64,000 nt of DNA from a bacterium (GCA_030426085.1 JAUHYW010000061.1:1-64000); one strand, 5' to 3'. Positions 33,796 through 42,557 are shown, counted from the first letter of the stretch. Numbers and translations are program-made. The notes: generated from the letters alone by a model not told the origin.

Positions 33796-34947
33796 TCAGC
33801 GCAGATCGCGGGCGGGCAGGCCGCCGGCCATGGCGACGACGAAGTAGCGGCCCTCGACCGCGACCCCGACGTGGGTCAGGCCGGGCAGCATCAGGTTGCG
33901 CTTGTGCCCCGGGCTGTCGAGGAAGACCTGCAACGCGGCGTCGGCGGTGGCCGCTTCGGCCAGGTTCTCGGCGACCCGGGTGAAGGCCAGCCCCCGAGCC
34001 CGCAGGCGGGTGATCAGGGTGCCGGTCTCGGGCGAGGCGTGCAGCAGCGAGCGGCGGGCGGCGACCTCCCGGGCGTGCTCGGCGGCGACCGCCTCCAGCG
34101 TGGGCTCCGCCTTCAGCGGCGCCTGGCCCCGCGCCCGGCGCCAGTCGTTGATCGCGGTCACCAGCGCCGCCGCCCGGTCGCCGCCGGCCGGCGCGGGGCG
34201 CAGCGCCACGGTCGCCCGGTCGGGCGGCTCGACGCCGACGTGGATCCGGTGGTTGTCGAGCACGACGGGCCCGTACTGCGAGTCGGCGACGATCTCGACC
34301 CCGTAGACCCCGGGCCCGGCGTCGAAGTACAGCCCCACCTCGACCTTGCGATCGGCCGACCACGCCGGCCGCTCCCGGACCGGCGCGTCGTCCGGCGGGG
34401 CCACCAGCACCCGCGGGCGGAAGTAGCCCCGGCGCAGGCGGCCGGACAGCGGCACGATCGCCCCCGGCTCGGCCCGCTGCGGCAGGGGGGCGGCGAACTC
34501 GACGCCCCGATGCACCAGCACGACGGTCGTGGTCACGGTGTTGCCCACCCCGTGGCTGCCGATGCCGTAATGGGTGGGCGGCAGGCGCCGGTCGAGCCGC
34601 CCGAGCAGGCCGGGCAGCTCGCCGGCGAGCCCCTCCGAGGCCCGATAGCGCACGGTGAACGGGTAGACCTGGGCGTCGCTGACCCCGTGGCGGGCGAGGA
34701 CGTGGGTCAGGTGGGCGTCGAGCGCGTCGGGCACCGGGCCATCGACCGGCCCCGACAGGCGCCACGCCAGCTCGGCGGCGGCGGCGTCGATCCGCGGATC
34801 GCGCAGCGGCGCGCCCCAGCCGTGGGCTTCGAGCAGCCGCTCGACGGTCATCGACGGCGCGCGCAGCACCGCCACCGGCGCCGGGCAGACGGCGGGCGCG
34901 CCGAAGAGGCCCGCCGCGAGGCCCCATATGAGGGGGAGTGCCACCAC
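33796..34947 (-). CDS. Secreted CAP-domain (SCP/PR1-like) protein
   Basis: The protein of about 383 residues starts at a GTG (34947, or 34944) followed by a hydrophobic signal (ALPLIWGLAAGLFG). Residues about 40-260 are a unique beta-rich part. The C-terminal 120 residues are a CAP domain: INDWRRARGQAPL, EHAREVAARRSLLHAS, RVAENLAEA and FLDSPGHKRNLMLPGLTHVGVAV, with the paired His and Glu of the CAP cavity. Bacterial CAP proteins are secreted and often of unknown ligand. A TACACT hexamer ends 6 bases before the GTG and no SD is seen, so it is probably leaderless. Confidence 0.78.
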   Translation of the reverse strand: MVALPLIWGLAAGLFGAPAVCPAPVAVLRAPSMTVERLLEAHGWGAPLRDPRIDAAAAELAWRLSGPVDGPVPDALDAHLTHVLARHGVSDAQVYPFTVRYRASEGLAGELPGLLGRLDRRLPPTHYGIGSHGVGNTVTTTVVLVHRGVEFAAPLPQRAEPGAIVPLSGRLRRGYFRPRVLVAPPDDAPVRERPAWSADRKVEVGLYFDAGPGVYGVEIVADSQYGPVVLDNHRIHVGVEPPDRATVALRPAPAGGDRAAALVTAINDWRRARGQAPLKAEPTLEAVAAEHAREVAARRSLLHASPETGTLITRLRARGLAFTRVAENLAEAATADAALQVFLDSPGHKRNLMLPGLTHVGVAVEGRYFVVAMAGGLPARDLR

Positions 34948-34953
34948 GACGGC

Positions 34954-34987
34954 AGTGTACCGCGGTCGGGGCTTCACGTCGTATACT
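34954..34987. promoter_or_regulatory. Divergent -10 hexamers: leaderless for the CAP gene, and TATACT for ald
   Basis: TACACT on the minus strand (34954-34959), preceded by GCGG, ends 6 bases before the CAP-gene GTG. On the plus strand TATACT (34982-34987) would give alanine dehydrogenase a leader of about 45 bases with a GAGGAGG ribosome binding site. The two elements are only 22 bases apart. Recognisable -35 boxes are absent. Confidence 0.45.
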
Positions 34988-35040
34988 CCCCCGTCCGCCG
35001 CCCGGAACCGGCGGATCAACGAGTTCGAGGAGGTCGCACG

Positions 35041-36147
35041 GTGATCATCGGGGTTCCCACTGAAGTCAAGAACCAGGAGTACCGGGTCGGCATGGTGCCG
35101 GGCACCGCGCGCACCCTGGTCGAGCGCGGGCACACCGTGCTCGTGCAGCAGGGCGCGGGCCTGGGCAGCGGGCTGCCCGACCAGCGCTACGTCGAGGCCG
35201 GCGCGCAGATCGTCGAGAAGGCCGACGAGGTCTGGGGCCGGGCCGAGATGGTGGTCAAGGTGAAGGAGCCGGTCGCCATCGAGTACGACCGCATCCGCCC
35301 CGAGCAGATCATCTACACCTACTTCCATCTGGCCGCGGTGCCCGCGCTGGCCCGGGTGCTGATCGACAAGCGGGTCGCGGCGGTGGCCTACGAGACCATC
35401 CAGCTCGCCGACGGATCGCTGCCGCTGCTCGAGCCGATGAGCGAGGTCGCCGGCAAGATGGCGACCCAGGTCGGGGCCCACTGCCTCGAGAAGGCGCAGG
35501 GCGGCAAGGGGCTGCTGCTCGGCGGGGTGCCCGGCGTCGGCAAGGGCCGGGTGCTGGTCATCGGCGGGGGCACGGTCGGCATCAACGCCGCCAAGATCGC
35601 GGTGGGCTTCGGGGCCAAGGTCACCGTGCTCGACATCGACGTGAGGCGGCTCAACTACATCGAGGACGTCTTCTTCGGCCGGGTCGACACGCTCTACAGC
35701 GACGCCGAGACGCTCGCCCGGCTGCTGCCCGAGACCGATCTGGTCATCGGGGCGGTGCTCGTCGCCGGGGCCCGGGCGCCCAAGCTCGTCACCCGGGAGC
35801 ACCTCAAGCTGATGGGCGACGGCTCGGTGGTGGTCGACGTGGCGGTCGATCAGGGCGGCTGCATCGAGACCTGCCGGCCGACCACCCACGACGATCCGAC
35901 GTTCGTCGTCGAGGGCGTCGTGCACTACTGCGTGGCCAACATGCCCGGCGCGGTGGCCCAGACCAGCACCTTCGCGCTCAACAACGTGACCCGGCGCTAC
36001 GCGCTCGACATCGCGACGAAGGGCCTGCGCCCGGCGTGCAAGGCCGATCCGGCCCTCGCGCTGGGGCTCAATACGCTCGACGGGGCCTGCACCCACCCCG
36101 CCGTCGCCGAGTCCCTGGGCTACGAGTACAGCGCGCCCCGGCTGTGA
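35041..36147 (+). CDS. ald: Alanine dehydrogenase
   Basis: The 368-residue enzyme interconverts L-alanine and pyruvate plus ammonia with NAD. It starts at GTG 35041 after GAGGAGG. Visible landmarks are IIGVPTEVKNQEYRVGMVP at the N terminus (Arg15 and Lys for substrate), VKVKEP, YFHLA, EPMSEVAGKMA, the NAD-binding GGGTVGINAAKIA and VDVAVDQGGC, then HYCVANMPGAV. Length and order are those of typical Ald hexamers. It stands alone between a TATACT promoter and the ECF sigma gene. Confidence 0.95.
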   Translation: MIIGVPTEVKNQEYRVGMVPGTARTLVERGHTVLVQQGAGLGSGLPDQRYVEAGAQIVEKADEVWGRAEMVVKVKEPVAIEYDRIRPEQIIYTYFHLAAVPALARVLIDKRVAAVAYETIQLADGSLPLLEPMSEVAGKMATQVGAHCLEKAQGGKGLLLGGVPGVGKGRVLVIGGGTVGINAAKIAVGFGAKVTVLDIDVRRLNYIEDVFFGRVDTLYSDAETLARLLPETDLVIGAVLVAGARAPKLVTREHLKLMGDGSVVVDVAVDQGGCIETCRPTTHDDPTFVVEGVVHYCVANMPGAVAQTSTFALNNVTRRYALDIATKGLRPACKADPALALGLNTLDGACTHPAVAESLGYEYSAPRL

Positions 36148-36203
36148 GGCGACCGGCCCCCGGCTCTCGAGACCCGTATTCCGCGCTCAGGGTCGATTCG
36201 TGC

Positions 36204-36255
36204 GAAATTTCTGCCGAATGAAATGAATCTTCCGGTGGGCCCGGTTCGTACCGGG
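36204..36255 (+). promoter_or_regulatory. Leader of the ECF sigma gene: GAAATTTC palindrome and a CCCGGT/ACCGGG hairpin
   Basis: GAAATTTC at 36204-36211 lies in an AT-rich stretch to about 36232. Then CCCGGT (36240-36245) and ACCGGG (36250-36255) form a 4-base-loop hairpin 30 bases before the ATG at 36285. The region is a likely autoregulated sigma promoter. Confidence 0.4.
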
Positions 36256-36284
36256 GGACACACCATCTTCGCTGGGGACCTGCA

Positions 36285-36944
36285 ATGTTCAATCGACTCT
36301 TCGGCCGGGGCAGCAAGAAGCCCGAGCACCTCGAATTCGAGGAGGTGGCCATGCCACAGGCCGACGCCCTCTACGGCGCGGCGCTGCGCATGACCCGCGA
36401 CCCCACCCAAGCCGAAGACCTCGTGCAGGAGACCCTGCTGAGGGCCTACCGCTTCTGGCACAAGTTCCAGCAGGGCACCAACATCAAGGCCTGGCTGTTC
36501 CGCATCCAGACCAACATCTTCATCAACAAATATCGGAAGAAGCAGACCGAGCAGAAGGTCATCGATGACCGCCCCTCGGACGACTTCATCCAGCGCGCGG
36601 CGGCCGAGGACTCCACCTGGCTGCCGCCCGAGACCCGCGAAGAGTTCCTCAAGCACCTGCTGGGGGACGAGGTCATGCGGGCGCTCGACGATCTGCCCTT
36701 CGAATTCAAGATGACCGTCCTGCTCGCCGACATGCACGATCTCTCGTACAAGGAGATCGCCGACGTGCTCGACTGCCCGGTGGGCACGGTGATGAGCCGC
36801 CTGCACCGGGCGCGCAAGCAGCTTCAGGTCAACCTGTTCCAGTACGCGGTCGAGCGGGGGGTCATCCACCCGCCCGAGGGGGTCGACGCCGACAACGTCG
36901 CCGATCTGGACCTCTTCCGACGCCGCAAGAAGAAGGCGAGTTGA
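36285..36944 (+). CDS. ECF-type RNA polymerase sigma factor
   Basis: The 219-residue protein has sigma region 2 ([36 protein letters not shown] at about 27-62, then [20 protein letters not shown]) and region 4 ([46 protein letters not shown] at about 150-185). A basic tail, FRRRKKKAS, follows. The stop overlaps the start of a zinc-finger anti-sigma gene by one base. The pair should control an envelope or stress regulon and probably its own promoter. Confidence 0.93.
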   Translation: MFNRLFGRGSKKPEHLEFEEVAMPQADALYGAALRMTRDPTQAEDLVQETLLRAYRFWHKFQQGTNIKAWLFRIQTNIFINKYRKKQTEQKVIDDRPSDDFIQRAAAEDSTWLPPETREEFLKHLLGDEVMRALDDLPFEFKMTVLLADMHDLSYKEIADVLDCPVGTVMSRLHRARKQLQVNLFQYAVERGVIHPPEGVDADNVADLDLFRRRKKKAS

Positions 36945-37720
36945 TGCGAGACACCGTCGATTGTGCCGACTTCCGGCAGTTCATCGATCCCTACCTCGAC
37001 GGCGAGTTCGACCTCGCCGAGCGGGCCGCGTTCGACGCCCACCTCGCCTCGTGCGCCGGGTGCCGCCGCCACTTCGAGCAGCAGGCGTGGATGAAGAGCG
37101 CCCTGCGCCCGGCGCTCAAGCGCCCCTGCCGGCTGCCGGCCGCCGCCCGCGACCGCTTGCACATGAAGCTGCGCGCCGCCGAGCGCCCGGCCCGCATCCG
37201 CCGGGCGGCCCGCCGGGTCGCCGCGCCGCTGTCGACGCTGGCCGCGATGGGCGCGATCCTGCTCTTCGTGACCCCGCTGACCGGCTTCAAGCCCACGGTG
37301 ATGGCCGACGCGGTCGACCAGCACACCCGCGAGCTGCCGGTCGAGATGCCATCGCCCATGGAGCTCGAGGTCGAGCAGTGGTTCGAGGGCAAGGTGCCCT
37401 TCGAGATGGCCGCTCCCCGGTTCAGCGACGACCGGGTCATGCTGCTCGGTGGGCGGCTGAGCTGGCTGGGTGGCGAACCGAGCCGCCCGGCGGCCTACCT
37501 CGTCTATGGGGTCGGGGGGCACAAGATGACCGTGCTGGTCTTCGATGGGTCGGGCATCGAGTTCGACGCCCCGGCCACCGAGGTCGCCGGCAAGCGGGTC
37601 TACCTGCACGACGACCGCGGGGTGCAGGTGGCGCTCTTCCAGCGCGGCTCGCTGGCCTACGCGGTGACGTCCGATCTGCCGCAGGAGAAGATGCTGGAGT
37701 TGATCGGCAAGACGCTCTGA
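36944..37720 (+). CDS. Zinc-finger (ZAS/HC2) membrane anti-sigma factor
   Basis: The 258-residue protein starts with an HC2/ZAS domain: CADFRQFIDPYLDGEF, then HLASCAGCRRHF, which has the His-x3-Cys-x2-Cys metal ligands at residues about 32-39. A membrane helix follows at about 95-113 (STLAAMGAILLFVTPLTGF). The C-terminal half is a periplasmic beta-rich domain with no known motif. It is coupled to the sigma gene by overlap (TGATG), and the orientation puts the sensor outside and the sigma-binding arm in the cytoplasm. Confidence 0.9.
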   Translation: MRDTVDCADFRQFIDPYLDGEFDLAERAAFDAHLASCAGCRRHFEQQAWMKSALRPALKRPCRLPAAARDRLHMKLRAAERPARIRRAARRVAAPLSTLAAMGAILLFVTPLTGFKPTVMADAVDQHTRELPVEMPSPMELEVEQWFEGKVPFEMAAPRFSDDRVMLLGGRLSWLGGEPSRPAAYLVYGVGGHKMTVLVFDGSGIEFDAPATEVAGKRVYLHDDRGVQVALFQRGSLAYAVTSDLPQEKMLELIGKTL

Positions 37721-37742
37721 TCACCCGGGCGTCGCCAGACGC

Positions 37743-37780
37743 AGCGAAGGCCGCCGGACACCCGGCGGCCTTCTGCGTTT
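37743..37780. terminator. Intrinsic-type hairpin between convergent genes
   Basis: AAGGCCGCCGG (37747-37757) and CCGGCGGCCTT (37762-37772) make a perfect 11-bp stem with a 4-base loop, followed by TCTGCGTTTCG. It lies between the anti-sigma stop (37720) and the aminomutase stop (37812) and could end transcripts from both sides. The T-run is weak. Confidence 0.7.
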
Positions 37781-37811
37781 CGAAGCCCGGACGTCGAGCC
37801 GGGCGCGGGGC

Positions 37812-39194
37812 TCAGGCGGGGTTGTTGCGGGCCTGCTCGAGCGCGGCGTCGATCATCGCCTGGTGCTGCGCCGGATCGGCCCAGCGGGCCTGCGCCGCCT
37901 CGGACAGCCGGTCGATGGGGTCGAAGTACGCGAAGTACTGCCCCGGCTTGACCGACGGCGCGGTGTAGACCGAGATGCCGGTCTCGCGGTCGTAGTGCTC
38001 GTAGCTGTGCGCGTTGCGCTTGCCGCCGCCGCCGGGGGCGTCGACCACGAAGGTCGGCGTATTGAAGCCGGCCGTCGTACCCCGGACCCACTTCTCGAGA
38101 TCCAGCGCCGTCTGCACCGTCGTGCGCATGTCCTCGGCGCCCTTCACCATGTCGTGCACGTACACGTAGTACGGGTGCACGTTGATGTGCCCCAGCCGCT
38201 TGACGAGCAGGCCCATCGAGTCGGTCGTGTCGTTGACCCCCCGCAGCAACACCGACTGATTGCGCACGGTGATGCCCTCGGAGAACATGCGCGCCACCGC
38301 CCGCTGGCTGATGGCCGTGATCTCGTTGGGGTGGTTGAAGTGGGTGTGCAGCGCGACCTCCTTGCCGGTGTGCCGCCCCAGCGCGTGCACCTCGACCAGC
38401 GCCGAGAACCAGTCGTCGTCGCTGAGGATCTTCTGGGGCATCACCGCCAGCCCCTTCGTCGCGAAGCGGATGCGGCGGATGTTGGGCATCTCGAGCAGGC
38501 GGGTCCCGATCTCACGGATCCAGTCGGCGCGCAGGTTGAACGCGTCGCCGCCGCTGATCACGATGTCCTCCAGCTCGGGGCGGGAGGCGATGTAGGCGAA
38601 CGCCTGCGACCAGCGATCTTTCTTGGGCTTGAGCTGCACCTTCTCGACCGTGTCGGTGTCGAGGCCCACCGCGTACGACCGGGTGCAGAAGCGGCAGTAG
38701 ACCGGGCAGGTGTCGATGACCAGGAACAGCGCCTTGTCGGGGTAGCGGTGGGTCAGCCCGGGGGTCGGCGCGTCGGCCTGCTCGCCGAGGCTGTCCAGGC
38801 CGAGCTTGGGGTGGTCGGGCAGGAACCGCGACGCCAGCGGGATGAACTGGATGCGCAGCGGGTCGACCTCGGGGGCCTTCCAGTCGATCAGGCTCAGCAG
38901 ATAGGGGCTCACCCGCACCGCCATCGGCGCCCGGGCGAAGCCGGCGGCGGCGTCGTCGACGAAGCCCTGGGGCGCGATGCCCTCGATCGCCCGCAGCAGC
39001 TTGTCGGGGCGGGTGATCGTGTACTTCGACTGCCAGCGGTGGTCGAGGAAGGTGGCCTCGTCCACGTCGGCGTAGGCTGGGATGCGGCGCCAGAAGTCCC
39101 CGTCGAGGAGCTGTCCGTGGGCCAGCTCGGCGGGGTCGACGGGGGGCTTGAGGGCGGGGGGTACGTCCAGAACGGGCAGCGTATCGTCGGTCAT
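37812..39194 (-). CDS. kamA: Lysine 2,3-aminomutase family radical SAM enzyme
   Basis: The 460-residue enzyme is predicted to make beta-lysine from L-lysine with a 4Fe-4S cluster, SAM and PLP. The cluster motif CPVYCRFC is at about residues 162-169, and VISGGDAFN follows. The PLP Lys lies in DAPGGGGK near 391. The two Asp that bind the lysine amino group in the clostridial enzyme are conserved (VHDMVKG and FVVDAPGG), which favours lysine over glutamate as substrate. GGAG precedes ATG 39194. No beta-lysine acetyltransferase (AblB) is adjacent. The leader is about 190 bases and holds a small ORF. Confidence 0.88.
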   Translation of the reverse strand: MTDDTLPVLDVPPALKPPVDPAELAHGQLLDGDFWRRIPAYADVDEATFLDHRWQSKYTITRPDKLLRAIEGIAPQGFVDDAAAGFARAPMAVRVSPYLLSLIDWKAPEVDPLRIQFIPLASRFLPDHPKLGLDSLGEQADAPTPGLTHRYPDKALFLVIDTCPVYCRFCTRSYAVGLDTDTVEKVQLKPKKDRWSQAFAYIASRPELEDIVISGGDAFNLRADWIREIGTRLLEMPNIRRIRFATKGLAVMPQKILSDDDWFSALVEVHALGRHTGKEVALHTHFNHPNEITAISQRAVARMFSEGITVRNQSVLLRGVNDTTDSMGLLVKRLGHINVHPYYVYVHDMVKGAEDMRTTVQTALDLEKWVRGTTAGFNTPTFVVDAPGGGGKRNAHSYEHYDRETGISVYTAPSVKPGQYFAYFDPIDRLSEAAQARWADPAQHQAMIDAALEQARNNPA

Positions 39195-39257
39195 GGTGGG
39201 TCTCCGGGGTCGATGGGTTCGAAGTGCAACGGGCGCGCGTGCGGCGCGTCGGGGGAT

Positions 39258-39271
39258 CGCTCGATCGAGCG
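39258..39271. promoter_or_regulatory. 14-bp perfect palindrome in the kamA leader
   Basis: CGCTCGATCGAGCG lies 64 bases upstream of the kamA start and downstream of the small leaderless ORF. It could be an operator or form a hairpin in the leader. Confidence 0.3.
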
Positions 39272-39336
39272 GCGGCGCGAGCGCGTGCCAGCCACGGCTT
39301 CTCGCTCGGCTCGCGACGGCGACTTCCCGGTCTCTG

Positions 39337-39387
39337 CTAGTCGTGCGCGACGTCGGGCTGGTGCAGGACGTTCTGGTCGAACCACAT
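39337..39387 (-). CDS. Possible 16-residue leaderless peptide gene upstream of kamA
   Basis: A minus-strand ATG at 39387 opens 16 codons (MWFDQNVLHQPDVAHD) ended by TAG. Every codon after the ATG ends in G or C, as in the real genes here. A promoter with TTGATC, a 17-base spacer and TATCGT ends 7 bases before the ATG, so the transcript should start at it. The stop is about 140 bases before kamA. It may be a regulatory leader peptide or a small functional peptide. It contains no Lys, so simple lysine attenuation is unlikely. I do not recognise the sequence, and chance is not excluded. Confidence 0.4.
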   Translation of the reverse strand: MWFDQNVLHQPDVAHD

Positions 39388-39394
39388 ACCGGAC

Positions 39395-39423
39395 ACGATA
39401 GCCGCCCGGCCGGGGCGGATCAA
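39395..39423 (-). promoter_or_regulatory. Strong candidate promoter of the kamA transcript
   Basis: On the minus strand TTGATC (39418-39423) and TATCGT (39395-39400) have a 17-base spacer, the best match to a housekeeping promoter in the window. The -35 overlaps the stop codon of the upstream protease-like gene. Transcription should begin at about 39387. Confidence 0.55.
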
Positions 39424-41579
39424 TCGCTCGGCGCGCCGTCCGGGGGGGGCGCGGCGGGCGCCGGCTCGCGCAGCGGGATGCGATCGACGTAGCCCTCGCC
39501 TTCGTCGAGCAGGACCCCCCCGGGGCCGACGAGCGCAAACACCGGGCGCCGCTCGACGGCGAGCAGCCGGGCCGCCTCGCCGGCGGGATCGAGCGCCACC
39601 GGGAAGCCGAAGCGCGAACCCTGACGGCGCACGAAGCGGCGCACGCTCGCCGCCGGGGCGTCGGTGATCGCCACGACCGGGGTGTCGTAGGCCTCGGACC
39701 ACACCGCGAGCGCGGGCAGCGCCTCCGCGCAGGGCTTGCACGCCGGCTCCCAGAAGAAGAGCAGCGCCGGGCGCCCCTCCCCCACCGCCGGCAGCGGGCC
39801 GTCGTCCAGGGGCTCGAGGCGCATCACCGGCACCGGCTGACCGACGACCGGCGGTCGGGGCGGCAGCGGCATCGGGGCCACCGTCAGCGGGATCTCCTCG
39901 GTGCCCTTGCGCCGCCGCTTCGCCCGCCGCACCCGCAGCGCCGCCCGGGCCCCGGGGATGGCCAGCAGCGCCGCCTCGCGGAAGCCGCCCGGCCGGCGCA
40001 GCGTCCAGCCGTCCACCTCGAGGATGCGATCGCCGACCGCCAGCGACGAGGCCAGCGCCGGGCTGCCCGGCTCGAAGCGATCGACGACCGCCCCCCGGTG
40101 GCGGGGCGCGTCGCGATAGGTGACGCCCAGCCAGCCCGGGCGCAGCGCCTCGACCTCACCCTCGATCCGGCTGGCGGGCGGGAGCTGGGCCGGGGCCAGG
40201 ACCGGGGACGGCTCGGCCGCCGGAGGCCACAGGGGCGCCGACTCGCAAGCCCGCAGATCGGCGTAGCGCTCGCGCTCACCGGCCGACAGCGGCCCCGGAC
40301 CGACCAGCCGGGTGAACAGATAGGCCGCCCGGATGGCTGCGGCCTCTTGCACGTCGATGCGGGTCAGCAGCGCGGCGGCCCGGTCGACCGGCGCCCGCAC
40401 CCGGGCGATGCGGACCTGCACCTCGGGCTCGGCGGCGATCAGCTCGCCCATCGCCGCGATCGCCCGCGCCTGCTGCTTGCGTCGCTCGCCCCGATCGCGG
40501 GCCGGGCGCAGGACCCTCAGCAGCGGCTCGGCCAGCCGGCGGCGGGCGTTGAGGTCGGCCGCGCGCCACGCCTCGCCCCAGACGCCCAGCGCATAGCGGG
40601 CCCGGTCGAGCCGGTCGATCAGCGCCAGGGCGTCGCCATAGCTGCGGGGGGCGCCCAGGCCGTAGCGGGCCGACAGCCGGGCGAGCAGGCGCCAGCCGCC
40701 AGCGTCCACCGCGGTCGGCAGCCGGGCGTCGAGCAGCCGGCTCACCTCGGCGCCCCGGGCCGCCGCCAGCCCGTCGAGCGCCTCGAACAGCATCACGTCG
40801 CTGGTCAGGTGGGGCGTGTCGGGGGTGTCGTCGGTCAGCAGCACCTCGTCGTGGGCCGCCGCCAGCGTGCCGTGGCGATCGAGGGCGTCGACCATGCGCC
40901 GGAAGTGACCCACGTCGCTGCGGGCGGCCAGCTCGGGGTAGCAGCCGAAGGCCGGCCGGTCGGGGTGGGCGGCGAAGGCCCCGCACAGGTTGGGCCGGGT
41001 GCGGTGCAGATCGGCGAAGCCGCCCGAGAAGCACTGCGACATCCACAGGACCACCCGGGCGCTCTGGGGCACCGGCGCCAGATCGGCCGCCATCTCGCTG
41101 ACCGTCCACTGCTCGCCCCACAGCGAGATCGAGGTCTCGTTGCCGCCGGTCGGATCGGGCTCGCCGTGATCGGTCACCGCCACCAGCAGCGTATCGTCGG
41201 GGCCCAGGGTCGGCCCGACCTCGGTCAGCCACGCCTGCAACGACGCGCGCTTCGCCGGGCGCACCGGATCGGCGAAGCGGCCCGCCTCGAAGGTGGTGTT
41301 CTCCAGCAGCGGCTCGGGGGACAGGTCGCTGTCGAGCCGGGTGCCCTCGACCCGCCACAGATCGGTCAGCGGATCGTCGGGCAGCACCGCCCGGTCGGGC
41401 GCCGGATCGGCCCCGTCGGCCCAGAACAGCGCAACGTCCGCCGCCGGCACGCCCCGATCGGCGAGCAGGGCCAGCAGCGCGTCGACGTGCGCCTTGTGGC
41501 TGTGGTGGTTGTCCTCGGCCGATCCGCCTCCGGCGAGGATCAGCACCTTGAGGGCAGCGAGCAGCAGGGTCGACGGCAT
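39420..41579 (-). CDS. Caspase-like peptidase, PDZ and TlpA-like thioredoxin fusion
   Basis: The 719-residue protein joins three parts. First comes a clan CD (C13/C14-like) cysteine peptidase: KVLILAGGGSAEDN near the start, the catalytic His in TDHGE (about 137), and Cys in SQCFSGGF (about 182). A helical middle region follows. Next is a PDZ domain (GWLGVTYRD, GSPALASSLAVGDRILEVDG, about 480-570). Last is a thioredoxin-like domain with FFWEPACKPCAE (CxxC, about 613-616). The N terminus has only ten residues before the peptidase fold, so secretion is uncertain. TATAGT ends 6 bases before the ATG. Confidence 0.75.
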   Translation of the reverse strand: MPSTLLLAALKVLILAGGGSAEDNHHSHKAHVDALLALLADRGVPAADVALFWADGADPAPDRAVLPDDPLTDLWRVEGTRLDSDLSPEPLLENTTFEAGRFADPVRPAKRASLQAWLTEVGPTLGPDDTLLVAVTDHGEPDPTGGNETSISLWGEQWTVSEMAADLAPVPQSARVVLWMSQCFSGGFADLHRTRPNLCGAFAAHPDRPAFGCYPELAARSDVGHFRRMVDALDRHGTLAAAHDEVLLTDDTPDTPHLTSDVMLFEALDGLAAARGAEVSRLLDARLPTAVDAGGWRLLARLSARYGLGAPRSYGDALALIDRLDRARYALGVWGEAWRAADLNARRRLAEPLLRVLRPARDRGERRKQQARAIAAMGELIAAEPEVQVRIARVRAPVDRAAALLTRIDVQEAAAIRAAYLFTRLVGPGPLSAGERERYADLRACESAPLWPPAAEPSPVLAPAQLPPASRIEGEVEALRPGWLGVTYRDAPRHRGAVVDRFEPGSPALASSLAVGDRILEVDGWTLRRPGGFREAALLAIPGARAALRVRRAKRRRKGTEEIPLTVAPMPLPPRPPVVGQPVPVMRLEPLDDGPLPAVGEGRPALLFFWEPACKPCAEALPALAVWSEAYDTPVVAITDAPAASVRRFVRRQGSRFGFPVALDPAGEAARLLAVERRPVFALVGPGGVLLDEGEGYVDRIPLREPAPAAPPPDGAPSD

Positions 41580-41585
41580 CGGCGC

Positions 41586-41591
41586 ACTATA
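41586..41591 (-). promoter_or_regulatory. -10 hexamer for the peptidase-PDZ-thioredoxin gene
   Basis: TATAGT on the minus strand, preceded by GCGG, ends 6 bases before the ATG at 41579. The absence of an SD sequence suggests a leaderless mRNA. Confidence 0.45.
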
Positions 41592-41749
41592 CCGCAACCG
41601 CGCGCCCGAGGCTGCCCGGCGCTGCCGCCCCCGGGGCGCCGCCCGGACGGGTTCGTGGATTGCCGGGTCGGAATCGGAGTGCCCGCCCCGAGGCCCGCGG
41701 GCAGGCTGACCCCGCGGCGAACCCCCGCCGCCCACGCCCCGGAGCCCGC

Positions 41750-42541
41750 ATGTCGCCCCACGCCACCTCGGCCCCGCCCGTCGCCCCGGTCCTCGACGGC
41801 CGGGTCGCCATCATCACCGGCGCCAGCGCCGGCATCGGCCGGGCCGCCGCCCACCTCTTCGCCGCGGCCGGCGCCCGCCTCGTGCTCGGCGCCCGCCGCC
41901 GGGAACCACTGGAGGCCCTCGTCGACGCGCTCGGCCCCGCGCGGGCCGCCTGCGTGCCCGGCGACGCCGCCGATCCGGCCTGGGCCGGCGCGCTCGTCGA
42001 ACAGGCGCTGACCCGCTTCGGCGGCCTCGACGTCGGCTTCGTCAACGCCGGCACCCTCGGCCCGATGGGCCCCACCCCCGAGATCGACCCCGCCGACTGG
42101 CGGGGGGCGATGGCGGTCAACCTCGACGGATCCTTCTTCGCCGCCCGGGCCATGCTGCCGGCGATGGTCGGCCGCGGCGGCGGATCGCTGATCTTCACCT
42201 CGACCTTCGTCGGGCACACCGTCGGCTTCCCCGGCATGGCGACCTACGCCGCGGGCAAGGCGGGGCTGCTCGGCCTCACCCGGGCGCTCGCCGCCGAGTA
42301 CGGAGGCCGCGGGGTGCGGGTCAACGCGCTGCTGCCCGGGGGCACCGACACCGCGATGGGCCGGGCCGTGGCCGACAGCCCCGAGGCGCTGGCCCACGTC
42401 CGGGGGCTGCACGCGCTCCAGCGCATCGCCCGTCCCGAAGAGATCGCCCACTCGGCGCTGTACCTGGCCAGCCCGGCGAGCAGCTTCACCACCGGCGCCG
42501 CCCTGCTGGTGGACGGCGGGGTCTCCATCCACCGATCGTGA
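41750..42541 (+). CDS. SDR-family oxidoreductase
   Basis: The 263-residue classical SDR has TGASAGIG for the cofactor (about residues 23-30), NAGTLGPMG, a Ser in FTSTFVGH, and YAAGK with catalytic Tyr166/Lys170. The C-terminal pattern (VRVNALLPGGTDTAMG, RIARPEEIAHSALYLASPASSFTTG, LVDGG) is typical of FabG-like enzymes. GGAG precedes ATG 41750. The substrate is unknown. It lies 16 bases before ada and could be cotranscribed with it. Confidence 0.82.
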   Translation: MSPHATSAPPVAPVLDGRVAIITGASAGIGRAAAHLFAAAGARLVLGARRREPLEALVDALGPARAACVPGDAADPAWAGALVEQALTRFGGLDVGFVNAGTLGPMGPTPEIDPADWRGAMAVNLDGSFFAARAMLPAMVGRGGGSLIFTSTFVGHTVGFPGMATYAAGKAGLLGLTRALAAEYGGRGVRVNALLPGGTDTAMGRAVADSPEALAHVRGLHALQRIARPEEIAHSALYLASPASSFTTGAALLVDGGVSIHRS

Positions 42542-42557
42542 TCGCCGGAGGCCCGCG

